Source: UBA5859 sp041940025
GTDB taxonomy: Bacteria; Pseudomonadota; Gammaproteobacteria; UBA5859
NCBI GenBank assembly: GCA_041940025.1
Contig: JBGTSY010000013.1
Span: forward strand, 7,868 to 71,867
Length of the DNA stretch: 64,000 bases
Direction: 5' to 3'
The notes beneath the pieces were generated by a model. It saw only the letters and a program-made list of their open reading frames with translations, was not told where the DNA came from and did not search any database. Positions 25,531 to 34,954 of this stretch are shown here, in pieces (within the stretch, counting starts at the first letter, position 1; every line of letters begins with the position of its first letter). The position numbers were made by a program, and so were the translations under genes.

Positions 25531-25974
25531 CTACTCGTTATTTAGGCGATGAATCACGCCTTCCAAAGCTAATAAATAGGCAAGAGAGCCCAATCCAGAA
25601 ATGACGCCCTCTGCAATGTCAGAGAAGTAAGACAGATGTCGAAATTCTTCTCTTTTATATATGTTGGATAAATGCAGCTCTATGAAAGGGATTTGCACTG
25701 CAATGAGTGCGTCCCTCAAGGCGATACTGGTGTGAGTCAGTGCCGCCGGATTGAGTATAATAAAATCAACCTGGTCCTCTGGTGCATTGTGCACGCGGGC
25801 AATCAATTCATGCTCTGCATTACTTTGAAATGACTGCAGTCGAATGCCAACTTCACTGGCACGATCCCTTAGTTTTTTTGTGATGCTGGAGAGTGTATCC
25901 GTGCCATATATTTCTGGCTCCCGGTTACCCAGCAAATTTAAATTCGGGCCATGTAGAACAAGTACTGTAGACAT
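25531..25974 (-). CDS. aroQ: 3-dehydroquinate dehydratase, type II
   Basis: Third step of the shikimate pathway, dodecameric flavodoxin-like fold. About 147 residues from ATG 25974. Motifs are H-G-P-N-L-N-L-L-G-x-R-E-P-E-I-Y-G with the catalytic tyrosine, N-P-A-A-L-T-H-T-S, and E-L-H-L-S-N with the catalytic histidine, where most relatives have E-V-H. An in-frame TTG at 26004 would add ten residues absent from the family. It starts the aroQ-accB-accC-prmA run. Confidence 0.96.
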   Translation of the reverse strand: MSTVLVLHGPNLNLLGNREPEIYGTDTLSSITKKLRDRASEVGIRLQSFQSNAEHELIARVHNAPEDQVDFIILNPAALTHTSIALRDALIAVQIPFIELHLSNIYKREEFRHLSYFSDIAEGVISGLGSLAYLLALEGVIHRLNNE

Positions 25975-26134
25975 CTTATCAGGCGCAGAATGGACTGCCT
26001 TCAACTTTCAGTATCAAAATCAGTATGACTATCGTGCGGATTGTGCCTAAGTTCTTAAAGATTGTCTAGTTTTAAACATTTGAACCCAAGATCGCGTCAA
26101 ATCGACGCAAAATATTTATATTCTTAATGTAAAT

Positions 26135-26674
26135 TTATTGTCTCAGCCAACTTTCTAGAATCTTTTCGTCAAGTTCTCCTAGATGCTTTTGTTCAATTTC
26201 ACCCGCGGCATTAACCAGCACTGAAAATGGCAAGGCTCCAATTTCATTGCCCAACTGTTGTGCGAACTTCATACCCCTATGCTCGGCATTGATATTGATA
26301 TAGTTTAACGGCAATTGTTTACTGAATTGGGTGACATTGTCTTTACTGTCGATGGCTATGCCCAGCAAGCGCACATTCGCAGCTTCGAAATGAGCCAGCT
26401 GATTGTTCAGCAGAGGGATTTCATCCCGGCAAGGTTCGCACCAGGGTGCCCAGAAATTCAGCAGTAGTTTTTCGCCGGAATAGGCAGAGAGGTTCGTTAC
26501 TTGATCCGGGTTTGAACTCAGGTTAAACAACAAGATGGACTCATCCACCTTGGCCGCATCTGTGGGAAAATTCATTTTCTGGAATGTGGCTGCGCCCGCC
26601 AACGTGCCCGCCAGTGCCACCAGCAACAATAGGCCGGTGCGCAAACTAGATCTGTTTTGTCCATGCATTCGCAT
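26135..26674 (-). CDS. TlpA-like periplasmic thioredoxin
   Basis: A 179-residue thiol-disulfide protein tethered by an N-terminal hydrophobic segment (about 13-30). The thioredoxin fold carries W-C-E-P-C (about 77-81) and the cis-proline segment A-L-P-F-S-V. The family reduces periplasmic cysteines, often in cytochrome c maturation or as a DsbD client. Here it overlaps the 3' end of dsbD by 29 bases, so electron transfer from DsbD to this protein is a fair inference. Two nearby ATG starts (26674 and 26668) are possible. Confidence 0.9.
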   Translation of the reverse strand: MRMHGQNRSSLRTGLLLLVALAGTLAGAATFQKMNFPTDAAKVDESILLFNLSSNPDQVTNLSAYSGEKLLLNFWAPWCEPCRDEIPLLNNQLAHFEAANVRLLGIAIDSKDNVTQFSKQLPLNYININAEHRGMKFAQQLGNEIGALPFSVLVNAAGEIEQKHLGELDEKILESWLRQ

Positions 26675-28502
26675 CTAAATATTTTAATATTTCTTGTAAA
26701 TGTATGACGAACTTATCTGGGGGCAGATAACCCACTATTCTAGCATGCCTGATTTCTTTTCCTGAAGAGTCGAAAAAGAGTACCGCGGGTGGCCCGAAAA
26801 GTTCGAATTCATTGAGTAGAGCCTGATCTTCCTGATCATTCTGCGTGATGTCGGTCTGCAATAGCTTAAAAGTTTGTAATGCGTGTCGTACCTTTTCGTC
26901 GGTAAAGGTGTGTTCTTCAAGTTCGAGACAAGCGACACACCAATCCGCATAAAAATCCAACATCATCGGGTTTGAACTTGAGGCTAGCGCGTTGCTTAAC
27001 CCCTCTACTCCTTTTATTTGCACAAAGGGCAAACTCTGGTGCTGATCAGGTGAAGGAGGGTTAAAGCTAAGAGGAGCCAATGGATCTCGCTGACCCGTGG
27101 CCGCGCCCACCAACATCACTACTCCGGCAAATGCTGTGGTGAGTCCGAGTGCTTTGATTAATTTCTCCCCCGCGCTGTCTGGATTCGGCAGGGATTCAAA
27201 GGCGTGCATAAAAACGGCGCAGCCGAGCAATAGCGCGCCCCAGAGTACTAAAGTAAGCGGACCATCAATTACTCTGGATAATATCCAGATAGCTACGCCC
27301 AGCAGAATGACGCCAAACGCTACTTTGATTCTTACCATCCAGGCACCGGTTTTCGGTAAGAATTTGCCTTGTCCCGCGCCGATGACAATCAATGGAATGC
27401 CCATGCCAAACGCGAGACTAAATAGTGCGCCGGCCCCCAACATCGCATCACCTGTTTGGCTAATATAAAGGAGGGCGGCTGCTAGAGGAGGGGTAATACA
27501 TGGGCTGGCGATTAAAGCAGACAAAAATCCCATCGCCGCGACCCCCAAATAGGTACCGCCTCGCTGTTTATTACTCAGCTCATTTAAACGTTGTTGCCAA
27601 CTGCTGGGTAACTGTAGCTCGTAGAAACCGAACATGGAAAGGGAGAGCAGGACAAAAATAGCTGCAAAGGAAACTAAAACATAAGGATGTTGCAGTGTGG
27701 CTTGCATATTCTGTCCGGCGAGTCCCGCGACAACTCCTGCCAAAGCGTATGCACTTGCCATTGCCACTACGTAGGTGGTGGAGAGAGCGGTCGCCTTGCG
27801 AGTCGTCATTTGACCACTCTGGCCCGCAATTAAGCCACTTAAGATTGGGATCATGGGCAATATGCATGGTGTCAATGCCAGCAGTAATCCGAAACCAAAA
27901 AACTGCATCATATTGATGAATAATGACTGGGTTGCCAACCGGGTAGCGAGGTTATCCTGTTCTGATAATAAGTTGGTATTGTCTGTACCTGAGGAAAAGT
28001 TGTTGTCGAGGCGACTGGTGGAGATGGACGTATCTACCGGTAAAGTGACATCGAATGTTTTGCGCATCGGTGGATAACATAATCCCGCATCGGCGCAACC
28101 CTGATAGCCTATCTCGAGGCGGTAAGTTTTATTGGCATCATGCCCGCCGAGCTGAAGTTGTGCCTGTACGTTCTGATAATAGACCTCTACGTCACCAAAG
28201 TGCTCATCCGTTTTGGCTTTTCCCGCTGGTAGGGCAACCACCTCAATTTTTGGCTGTTGGGTTTCAAATTGAAATTGGAATTTGTGCTTGTAGAGGTAAT
28301 AACCGGGTGCGATTTGCCAGGCAATCTGAATATTTTTGTCATTAAGGATCACTAGTTCAGGAGTAAATGCTTCGTCAGCGGGTAGAAATTCAACCTGCTG
28401 TTTAAATCCAAAGCTGTCTTTTCCGGGCCACAACGAGCTTTCCGCCAGAAGTGGTGGGCACAGACTGACAAAGATCAGTAAAATATGAAGCAGTTTTTTC
28501 AT
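26646..28502 (-). CDS. dsbD: Thiol:disulfide interchange protein DsbD
   Basis: Moves reducing power from cytoplasmic thioredoxin to the periplasm. All three parts are seen in the 618 residues. After a signal peptide comes the alpha domain with G-C-A-D-A-G-L-C-Y-P-P. An eight-helix membrane domain follows with P-C-I-L-P and S-P-C-I-T-P-P. The C-terminal thioredoxin-like gamma domain has D-W-C-V-A-C. All six working cysteines are present. It overlaps cutA by 4 bases (ATGA) upstream and the TlpA-like gene downstream. Confidence 0.96.
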   Translation of the reverse strand: MKKLLHILLIFVSLCPPLLAESSLWPGKDSFGFKQQVEFLPADEAFTPELVILNDKNIQIAWQIAPGYYLYKHKFQFQFETQQPKIEVVALPAGKAKTDEHFGDVEVYYQNVQAQLQLGGHDANKTYRLEIGYQGCADAGLCYPPMRKTFDVTLPVDTSISTSRLDNNFSSGTDNTNLLSEQDNLATRLATQSLFINMMQFFGFGLLLALTPCILPMIPILSGLIAGQSGQMTTRKATALSTTYVVAMASAYALAGVVAGLAGQNMQATLQHPYVLVSFAAIFVLLSLSMFGFYELQLPSSWQQRLNELSNKQRGGTYLGVAAMGFLSALIASPCITPPLAAALLYISQTGDAMLGAGALFSLAFGMGIPLIVIGAGQGKFLPKTGAWMVRIKVAFGVILLGVAIWILSRVIDGPLTLVLWGALLLGCAVFMHAFESLPNPDSAGEKLIKALGLTTAFAGVVMLVGAATGQRDPLAPLSFNPPSPDQHQSLPFVQIKGVEGLSNALASSSNPMMLDFYADWCVACLELEEHTFTDEKVRHALQTFKLLQTDITQNDQEDQALLNEFELFGPPAVLFFDSSGKEIRHARIVGYLPPDKFVIHLQEILKYLDANAWTKQI

Positions 28503-28831
28503 CGGCAGTGGTCTTTAATCCAATCGAGGTAGGTTTTAGCGCCATCAGCGATGTCTAAGCTGATACACTCCGGCACCGAATATGGGTGATTGTTTTCCAA
28601 TTTTTGGACGATTTTGGGCACCAGATGATTACAGGTTTTTATTAACATTTGATGTTCTTCTGCCTGTTCAATTGTGCCTTCCCATGCATACACAGAGGTG
28701 CTTTCCGGTAGTAAATTGACACAGGCTGCTAACTGATCTTCGACGATATGGTGTGCAAATTTCAGTGCTTCTTGGCGATTTGGCCAAGTAGTTAACACCA
28801 TGCAGGGCTGAACTGTGAACTGGTTTGCCAT
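28499..28831 (-). CDS. cutA: Divalent cation tolerance protein CutA
   Basis: Small trimeric PII-like protein linked to copper tolerance. The 110 residues include L-A-A-C-V-N-L-L-P, S-V-Y-A-W-E-G-x-I-E and the N-H-P-Y-S-V-P-E segment typical of CutA1. The cutA-dsbD pair is conserved in gammaproteobacteria; here they overlap by 4 bases and are probably translated together. Confidence 0.96.
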   Translation of the reverse strand: MANQFTVQPCMVLTTWPNRQEALKFAHHIVEDQLAACVNLLPESTSVYAWEGTIEQAEEHQMLIKTCNHLVPKIVQKLENNHPYSVPECISLDIADGAKTYLDWIKDHCR

Positions 28832-28956
28832 TTGAGTTGCTTCCTTATATTACAATGTGCTTTTCAAGTCGTCATTGGTATTGTAGCGATTCATTAAATC
28901 GGCTCGCTTCCATTCACCTCAAACAAAAAATATTTCTCATCAAACTGTGGTTTCTA

Positions 28957-28984
28957 TTGACACTTCAAGCTACTTGAGTATGAT
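28957..28984 (+). promoter_or_regulatory. Sigma-70-type promoter of groES-groEL
   Basis: TTGACA at 28957-28962, a 16-base spacer, and TATGAT at 28979-28984. Both boxes are near consensus. The last base of the -10 box is the first base of the CIRCE operator, so the repressor would cover the transcription start. Confidence 0.8.
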
Positions 28985-29010
28985 TAGCACTCTCGTCGCC
29001 AGAGTGCTAA
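28984..29010 (+). promoter_or_regulatory. CIRCE operator (HrcA binding site)
   Basis: TTAGCACTC (28984-28992), a 9-base spacer, GAGTGCTAA (29002-29010): an exact match to the CIRCE consensus. HrcA binds this element and represses groESL until heat shock. No hrcA gene lies in the window. Confidence 0.96.
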
Positions 29011-29082
29011 TTTAGTGGTTTGGCTGACGTTCTATTCTACATGTACCGAGTTTAAAGTCTTTATTGGCTAAGGAGAGAGTGA

Positions 29083-29370
29083 ATGAATATTCGTCCGCTT
29101 CATGACCGTGTGATTGTACGTCGCAGGGAAGAAGAGAAAAAATCGGCTGGTGGCATTGTGATTCCGGACACTGCAACTGAAAAGCCGGTGGAAGGTGAAA
29201 TTGTTGCCGTGGGCAATGGCAAGGTATTAGAAAATGGTGAGTCACGTCCAGTAGATGTCAAGGTGGGAGATAAGATCCTGTTTGGTAAATATGCTGGCAC
29301 CGAAGTGAAAGTCGACGGTGACGAACTATTGGTTCTGCGCGAAGATGACATTATGGCAGTTGTGAGCTAA
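29083..29370 (+). CDS. groS: Co-chaperonin GroES
   Basis: Seven-subunit lid of the GroEL folding chamber. The 95 residues begin M-N-I-R-P-L-H-D-R-V-I-V and hold the mobile-loop region K-S-A-G-G-I-V-I-P. The ATG follows AAGGAGAGAGTGA. It is first in the CIRCE-controlled groES-groEL operon. Confidence 0.98.
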   Translation: MNIRPLHDRVIVRRREEEKKSAGGIVIPDTATEKPVEGEIVAVGNGKVLENGESRPVDVKVGDKILFGKYAGTEVKVDGDELLVLREDDIMAVVS

Positions 29371-29437
29371 GTGTTTGAATTAATGGATTATTATTCAGAG
29401 TAATGAATCCCTATTAGAAATCGAAGAGGAATAAAAG

Positions 29438-31084
29438 ATGTCAGCTAAAGACGTAAAATTCAGCGATGATGCGCGCCAAAAGATGGCCGCTGGGGTCGAT
29501 ATTTTGGCGAACGCAGTCAAAGTGACTTTGGGACCCAAAGGTCGCAATGTAGTATTGGATAAATCCTTTGGTGCACCCACGATCACCAAAGACGGTGTGT
29601 CGGTAGCCAAAGAAATCGAACTTAAAGACAAGTTTGAGAATATGGGTGCACAGATGGTGAAAGAGGTTGCCTCTCAAACCTCAGATATTGCCGGCGATGG
29701 CACCACCACTGCGACCGTATTGGCTCAGGTGATTCTCAGAGAGGGCATGAAGGCCGTAGCCGCTGGTATGAATCCGATGGATCTCAAACGGGGCTTGGAT
29801 AAAGCTGTACGCGCAGCTGTGGATGAATTACAAAAACTGTCGACTCCTTGTTCCGATGACAAATCTATCAGTCAAGTGGGCACTATCTCTGCTAATTCTG
29901 ATAGCGCAATCGGAGACATCATTGCAGAAGCAATGAAAAAAGTGGGCAAAGAAGGAGTAATCACTGTAGAAGATGGCTCTGGTCTTGAGAATGAACTGGA
30001 CGTCGTAGAGGGAATGCAATTTGACCGCGGATACCTCTCTCCATATTTCATTACTGATCAACAAGGCATGTCTTGTGAATTGGAAGATCCCCTCATCCTG
30101 CTTCACGATAAGAAAATCTCCAATATCCGGGAAATGTTACCTTTATTAGAGGGTGTTGCTAAAGCAGGTCGTCCTTTGTTGGTGATTGCAGAAGACATCG
30201 AAGGTGAAGCCCTGGCCACTTTGGTGGTGAACAGCATTCGCGGTATCGTGAAGGTGTGTGCAGTTAAAGCACCTGGATTCGGTGACCGTCGTAAGGAAAT
30301 GTTGCAAGACATCGGTATTTTGACCAAAGGTAATGTGATTTCCGAAGAACTGGGTCTGTCCCTAGAGAAAGTTCAACCCGAAGATCTGGGCTCAGCAAAA
30401 CGTGTGCTGGTAACCAAAGACAACACCACCATCATTGATGGTGCGGGTGATGCGACCGAAATCGAAGCACGAGTGAGTCAGATCCGCAACCGCATCGAAG
30501 AGACTACCTCTGATTACGATCGTGAGAAATTGCAAGAGCGTGTGGCTAAATTAGCTGGCGGTGTGGCCGTGATTAAAGTTGGCGCTGCTACCGAAGTGGA
30601 AATGAAAGAGAAGAAAGCACGTGTGGAAGATGCATTGCATGCTACTCGCGCGGCGGTGGAAGAAGGTGTCGTGCCCGGTGGTGGCGTAGCCCTGATTCGT
30701 ACTTTAGGTGCGTTGGGTGCAGTCAAGGGTGACAACGAAGATCAAGATGTGGGTATTAAGATTTTACTTCGTGCTATCCAAGAGCCACTAAGACAAATTG
30801 TCGATAATACCGGTGGTGAGCCCTCTGTAGTGGTCAATAAAGTGTTAGAAGGTAGCGGCAATTTCGGTTACAACGCTGCCACTAGCGAATATGGTGACAT
30901 GCTCGAAATGGGTATTCTTGACCCCACTAAGGTGACTCGTACTGCATTGCAAAATGCAGCTTCAGTAGCTGGTTTGATGGTGACCACCGAAGCCATGGTG
31001 GCGGACCTTCCTGAAGATGATAAATCGATGCCGCCGATGGGTGGTGATATGGGTGGTATGGGCGGTATGGGCGGCATGATGTAG
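29438..31084 (+). CDS. groL: Chaperonin GroEL
   Basis: ATP-driven folding chamber, 548 residues. Motifs include V-T-L-G-P-K-G-R-N-V, G-D-G-T-T-T-A-T-V-L and the C-terminal Gly-Gly-Met repeat tail that projects into the cavity. It lies 67 bases after groES with AAGAGGAATAAAAG as its ribosome site. A strong terminator follows. Confidence 0.99.
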   Translation: MSAKDVKFSDDARQKMAAGVDILANAVKVTLGPKGRNVVLDKSFGAPTITKDGVSVAKEIELKDKFENMGAQMVKEVASQTSDIAGDGTTTATVLAQVILREGMKAVAAGMNPMDLKRGLDKAVRAAVDELQKLSTPCSDDKSISQVGTISANSDSAIGDIIAEAMKKVGKEGVITVEDGSGLENELDVVEGMQFDRGYLSPYFITDQQGMSCELEDPLILLHDKKISNIREMLPLLEGVAKAGRPLLVIAEDIEGEALATLVVNSIRGIVKVCAVKAPGFGDRRKEMLQDIGILTKGNVISEELGLSLEKVQPEDLGSAKRVLVTKDNTTIIDGAGDATEIEARVSQIRNRIEETTSDYDREKLQERVAKLAGGVAVIKVGAATEVEMKEKKARVEDALHATRAAVEEGVVPGGGVALIRTLGALGAVKGDNEDQDVGIKILLRAIQEPLRQIVDNTGGEPSVVVNKVLEGSGNFGYNAATSEYGDMLEMGILDPTKVTRTALQNAASVAGLMVTTEAMVADLPEDDKSMPPMGGDMGGMGGMGGMM

Positions 31085-31113
31085 TTGCCCGCTGACCAAT
31101 CAGCACCAACATT

Positions 31114-31143
31114 AAAGCCCGGCTCATGTCGGGCTTTTTTTTT
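31114..31143 (+). terminator. Rho-independent terminator of groES-groEL
   Basis: AAAGCCCG (31114-31121), 8-base loop, CGGGCTTT (31130-31137), running into a T tract to 31143. Confidence 0.95.
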
Positions 31144-31298
31144 AAATTCAAGAGGATAAATATAGCGCGCCGAGCAGACAGCACATCAGTATTTTGGAAA
31201 TTGACCGATAAATGAAGAGAACGGATTTTTCTCAATCGAGACAGATTCATGGTCTTATCTTCACTCCAATCCCCTTGGGTGTGTCGGTCACATAAAAC

Positions 31299-34200
31299 AT
31301 GCTGAATTTTCGTCCAAATACAATCCTGGTGGCAAATAGTGTCTTGTTTGCACTCTACTTACTGGGCTTTGTTCTACCCTGGGCGATCTCAGTCAATCCA
31401 GTTTGGCTTGTTCCTCCCTTCTTGGCCACAGGTATGGCGCTGGCATTTCTGATTCGCTTTCGTCTGATGGTATTGCCCGGCCTTTGGATGGCCGCATTTG
31501 TTTCATTTTTTCTTTATCAGTATGTACTAGATATAGAGCAAAGTTGGTCAATCCTATTGGCTAGCGTCATCTTTGCTTCTGTGGTCTCTGTTCAGTTGTT
31601 GCTGGTGCAAATGATTCTTTCTCGTGTATTAGATAACACATTTGTGCTGGATAATAACGATTCGATTTTTCATTTTGTTTTGATAAGCGGCCCATTAAGT
31701 GCCCTGTTTTCAGCCACGACAGTGACCTTGATTATCTATAGTCAAGGCTTAGTCGGCCAGCATGAGGTGATTCATTTTTGGGCGATTTGGTGGGTTGGCG
31801 ATGGTTTAGGTAGCGTCATGGGTGCGCCGCTTGCGATGCTCTTTATTGCTAAACCTCACCGTCAATGGCGTAAGAGGCGCATCCCATTAGGGGTTCCCCT
31901 GCTGTTATTTGCTGTATTCACCGCGATAGTATTATCTCGCGCCAGTCATTGGGAGACCCAACTAAACCAGCAGTCCTTCAATGCTAAAGCTAATTTTGTA
32001 GCCACTAACGCTGAAAATGTGATTCATTCAAATCTTCAATGGGTGGAAAACTTAGAGCGACTATATCGGGCGTCGCAGGACGTGGAGTATTACGAGTTTT
32101 TGCAGTTTGTTATCAAGGATTTTAACCAGCATGCTGGCGTGTACGCACTCGCTTGGGCACCTCAAGTAAGAGGTGAAGATCTTGTGGAAGCCGAAGAAGA
32201 GTTGCGTGAGATATTAGGACGAAATTTTCTCATCACCGAACAGACCGACGCAGGCACCTTAGTGCAAGTCACGCCCCGTGAACGTCATTATCCCGTGGCC
32301 TATGTGATGCCTCTGACAGGAAATGAGAAGGTTGTTGGTTTTGATCTGTACTCCCATCCTTTGAGACGCGAAGCATTGGATGGCGCTGTGAGTGCTAATG
32401 CCCCCTATGCTTCTGAAACTATGTTGCTGGTGCATGACAATTCAGACACCAAAGGGTTTATCGTCGCGGTCCCGGTTTTTGAGTCATCCCAAGTTCCCGT
32501 CACCAATGAGCAGCGATTAAATGAACTACGTGGTTTTGTATTAGGTGCATTTACCATTGAAAAACTCATTACGCCGCTGGTCCAGGATGCTGAGAATATA
32601 GGATTCAGCATCCGAATTTACGATGTCACCAAAGCGGCCAGTCCTAATTTGATTTATTCCTCGCACTTGGATGAAGCTCACGGATCGGGCACGCTTAGAT
32701 ATGAAAAACAGATTGATCTAGCAGGTCGGATCTGGGAAGTAGAGATTTTGCCTTCCCTACGATACGTGGGTGTACAGAACTCGTGGCAATCTTGGTTGAA
32801 TGCGCTCGTCCTATTTCTGGGGGCGGTTGCCTTTACTGGGTTATTGCTGTTTGTCACTGGGCGAACTGCGTTAATCGAAGCACTAGTGGAACAAAAAACA
32901 CAAGATCTCAATAGTATCAATCAGGAATTCAGATCAAGTAATAGACTACTAGGCGTCATTAGCGCGGCGCAGATGGCTTTTATCTCTGAGAAAAATTCGA
33001 AACAGACTTTCGCTGAGTTGTTAAGTGACATTATCGATATTACCGACAGTCAATTTGGTTTCATTGGTGAAATCAATTACGACGCCAAGAAAACACCATT
33101 TCTGCAAATGAATGCGTTTATCAATCTAAGTTGGAGCCAGAAAGATAAAATATTGTTTAATCAACAACAGTCTGAAGGATTCGTTTTTCGAAAATTAGAT
33201 CCTTTGATAGGTGATGTGATCGTGACTCAAAAGCCTATTATTGCCAATGAGTCAGAACAGTGTGACATCTTTTCTGAGCCACATTTGAATGTGCCGAAAG
33301 TGGATACCTTTCTTGGTTTGCCCATTTTCTCTGGAGAACAGTTAATCGGCGTGGCTGGAATCGCAAATCGGCATGAAGGCTACGACGATCTGATCATTGC
33401 TTATTTAGAACCTTTTCTAGCGACTTGCGCGAATATGATCCTGGCAGCACGTTCCGAACTCAATCGATTGCAGTCTTTGGAAGACTTAAAAGAGAGTGAA
33501 GAGTATGTCACTTCAATTGTCAGCCATGCGGTAGACGGCATTATATCGGTGGACACAAACGGTTTCGTCTGTTCTGCGAATTTAGCCGCTGAGGCAATAT
33601 TTGGACTAGTAGAGTCCGAGTTGGCCAATATGAGCATTGAGCAGTTGATTCCAGATCTCGCGTCGGAACACGAAGACTTATTGTTACAGTATGCAAACGA
33701 AGATGAACAAGGGCTCACTATCGCAGGTCGTTCAATGTTTGCGCATCATCTAGACGGGCAGATGATTCCAGTGGATGTTGCTGTGAGTCATGTGATGCGT
33801 CATGGTGAGAAAAGATATATTGTCATGATTCGAGACATCTCAAGTACCAGAGAATATGAACAAAAATTAAATAATACAATCAATCAACTGGAGACTCGGG
33901 CCAATGAGATTACTTTGTTAAGTGGCTTGAGCGAATCGTTACACAGCTGTGAGCTTCTTGAAGAAGCTTATCAGGTGGTGGCGACCATTATGCCGAAGTT
34001 GGTTCCGGAAATGTCCGGCGCGCTCTATTTTTTGGGTGAAGGGGGAGAGCGTTTAGAGGCGGTATGCGATTGGGGTGCTCATCCCCCGGAGCAGACACAA
34101 TTTGCACAATCTTCCTGCATTGCCATTAGACGTGGCGTGCCTTTTCGCTCTTTAAATGCAGAGTCACCTTTAATATGTCGTCACTTAGATCAACCCGCAC

Positions 34201-34931
34201 CCTATATTTCATACTGTTTACCGCTTATTGCTCAAGGGGAAACTCTGGGGGTTTTGTTTTTTCAGAGCCATGAACACTACGATGAAAATATAGAGACACA
34301 AAAAGCAGATCTCTATTGGGGCACGGAAGACATTGTGATGCCGGCCAGTAAACAGATTGCTATGGCACTGGCGAATATTCGTCTCAGAGAATCTTTGCGT
34401 CAACAGTCGATTCGGGATCCTTTAACCGGTTTATATAATCGTCGATTTATGACTGAAATGTTAAACAATTCAATTTCCAAAGCGCGGCGACAAGACAACC
34501 CTGGATTGGCCATTCTCACTTTAGATATCGACCACTTTAAAAAAGTTAACGATACATATGGGCATGATACAGGTGATGCAGTGTTGGTTCTTTTAGCGAA
34601 ACTATTGGTAGGATCAGTACGGGACAGTGATGTAGTATGCCGATTCGGTGGTGAGGAATTCGTTATTATTTTAAATGACTCGACAAAAAAGATTGCGGTT
34701 GAACGTGCTGAAAGCATTCGAGAAGCAGTCGCAGCAATGCGAGTGCCGGGTCCAAATTCTGAAACCATTAGATTAACCGCTTCCATTGGGGTGTCGGTGT
34801 ACGGAGAACAGGCAAGTGAGGCAGACGATTTACTAAAAAAGGCGGATGAAGCGCTCTATACGGCAAAGCGCCAAGGACGTAATCGTGTGGCCGCGATGCC
34901 AACGCCCATCGATGTATCTGATACTGCTTAG
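31299..34931 (+). CDS. Multi-sensor diguanylate cyclase (MASE1-CHASE-GAF-PAS-GAF-GGDEF)
   Basis: A 1210-residue membrane protein predicted to make cyclic-di-GMP from two GTP. An eight-helix MASE1-like membrane sensor covers about 1-215, a periplasmic CHASE-type domain about 225-480, and a membrane helix about 495-518. In the cytoplasm follow a GAF domain (about 545-705), a PAS domain (about 725-845), a second GAF (about 870-1030) and a GGDEF domain (about 1045-1200). The active site reads G-G-E-E-F near residue 1116, with R-D-S-D five residues before it. That is an intact inhibitory I-site, so product inhibition is expected. No EAL domain is present. It is convergent with pilU, only 23 bases apart. 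Confidence 0.9.
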   Translation: MLNFRPNTILVANSVLFALYLLGFVLPWAISVNPVWLVPPFLATGMALAFLIRFRLMVLPGLWMAAFVSFFLYQYVLDIEQSWSILLASVIFASVVSVQLLLVQMILSRVLDNTFVLDNNDSIFHFVLISGPLSALFSATTVTLIIYSQGLVGQHEVIHFWAIWWVGDGLGSVMGAPLAMLFIAKPHRQWRKRRIPLGVPLLLFAVFTAIVLSRASHWETQLNQQSFNAKANFVATNAENVIHSNLQWVENLERLYRASQDVEYYEFLQFVIKDFNQHAGVYALAWAPQVRGEDLVEAEEELREILGRNFLITEQTDAGTLVQVTPRERHYPVAYVMPLTGNEKVVGFDLYSHPLRREALDGAVSANAPYASETMLLVHDNSDTKGFIVAVPVFESSQVPVTNEQRLNELRGFVLGAFTIEKLITPLVQDAENIGFSIRIYDVTKAASPNLIYSSHLDEAHGSGTLRYEKQIDLAGRIWEVEILPSLRYVGVQNSWQSWLNALVLFLGAVAFTGLLLFVTGRTALIEALVEQKTQDLNSINQEFRSSNRLLGVISAAQMAFISEKNSKQTFAELLSDIIDITDSQFGFIGEINYDAKKTPFLQMNAFINLSWSQKDKILFNQQQSEGFVFRKLDPLIGDVIVTQKPIIANESEQCDIFSEPHLNVPKVDTFLGLPIFSGEQLIGVAGIANRHEGYDDLIIAYLEPFLATCANMILAARSELNRLQSLEDLKESEEYVTSIVSHAVDGIISVDTNGFVCSANLAAEAIFGLVESELANMSIEQLIPDLASEHEDLLLQYANEDEQGLTIAGRSMFAHHLDGQMIPVDVAVSHVMRHGEKRYIVMIRDISSTREYEQKLNNTINQLETRANEITLLSGLSESLHSCELLEEAYQVVATIMPKLVPEMSGALYFLGEGGERLEAVCDWGAHPPEQTQFAQSSCIAIRRGVPFRSLNAESPLICRHLDQPAPYISYCLPLIAQGETLGVLFFQSHEHYDENIETQKADLYWGTEDIVMPASKQIAMALANIRLRESLRQQSIRDPLTGLYNRRFMTEMLNNSISKARRQDNPGLAILTLDIDHFKKVNDTYGHDTGDAVLVLLAKLLVGSVRDSDVVCRFGGEEFVIILNDSTKKIAVERAESIREAVAAMRVPGPNSETIRLTASIGVSVYGEQASEADDLLKKADEALYTAKRQGRNRVAAMPTPIDVSDTA

Positions 34932-34954
34932 CAGAGGTGTGGCTAAGCTTGAGT

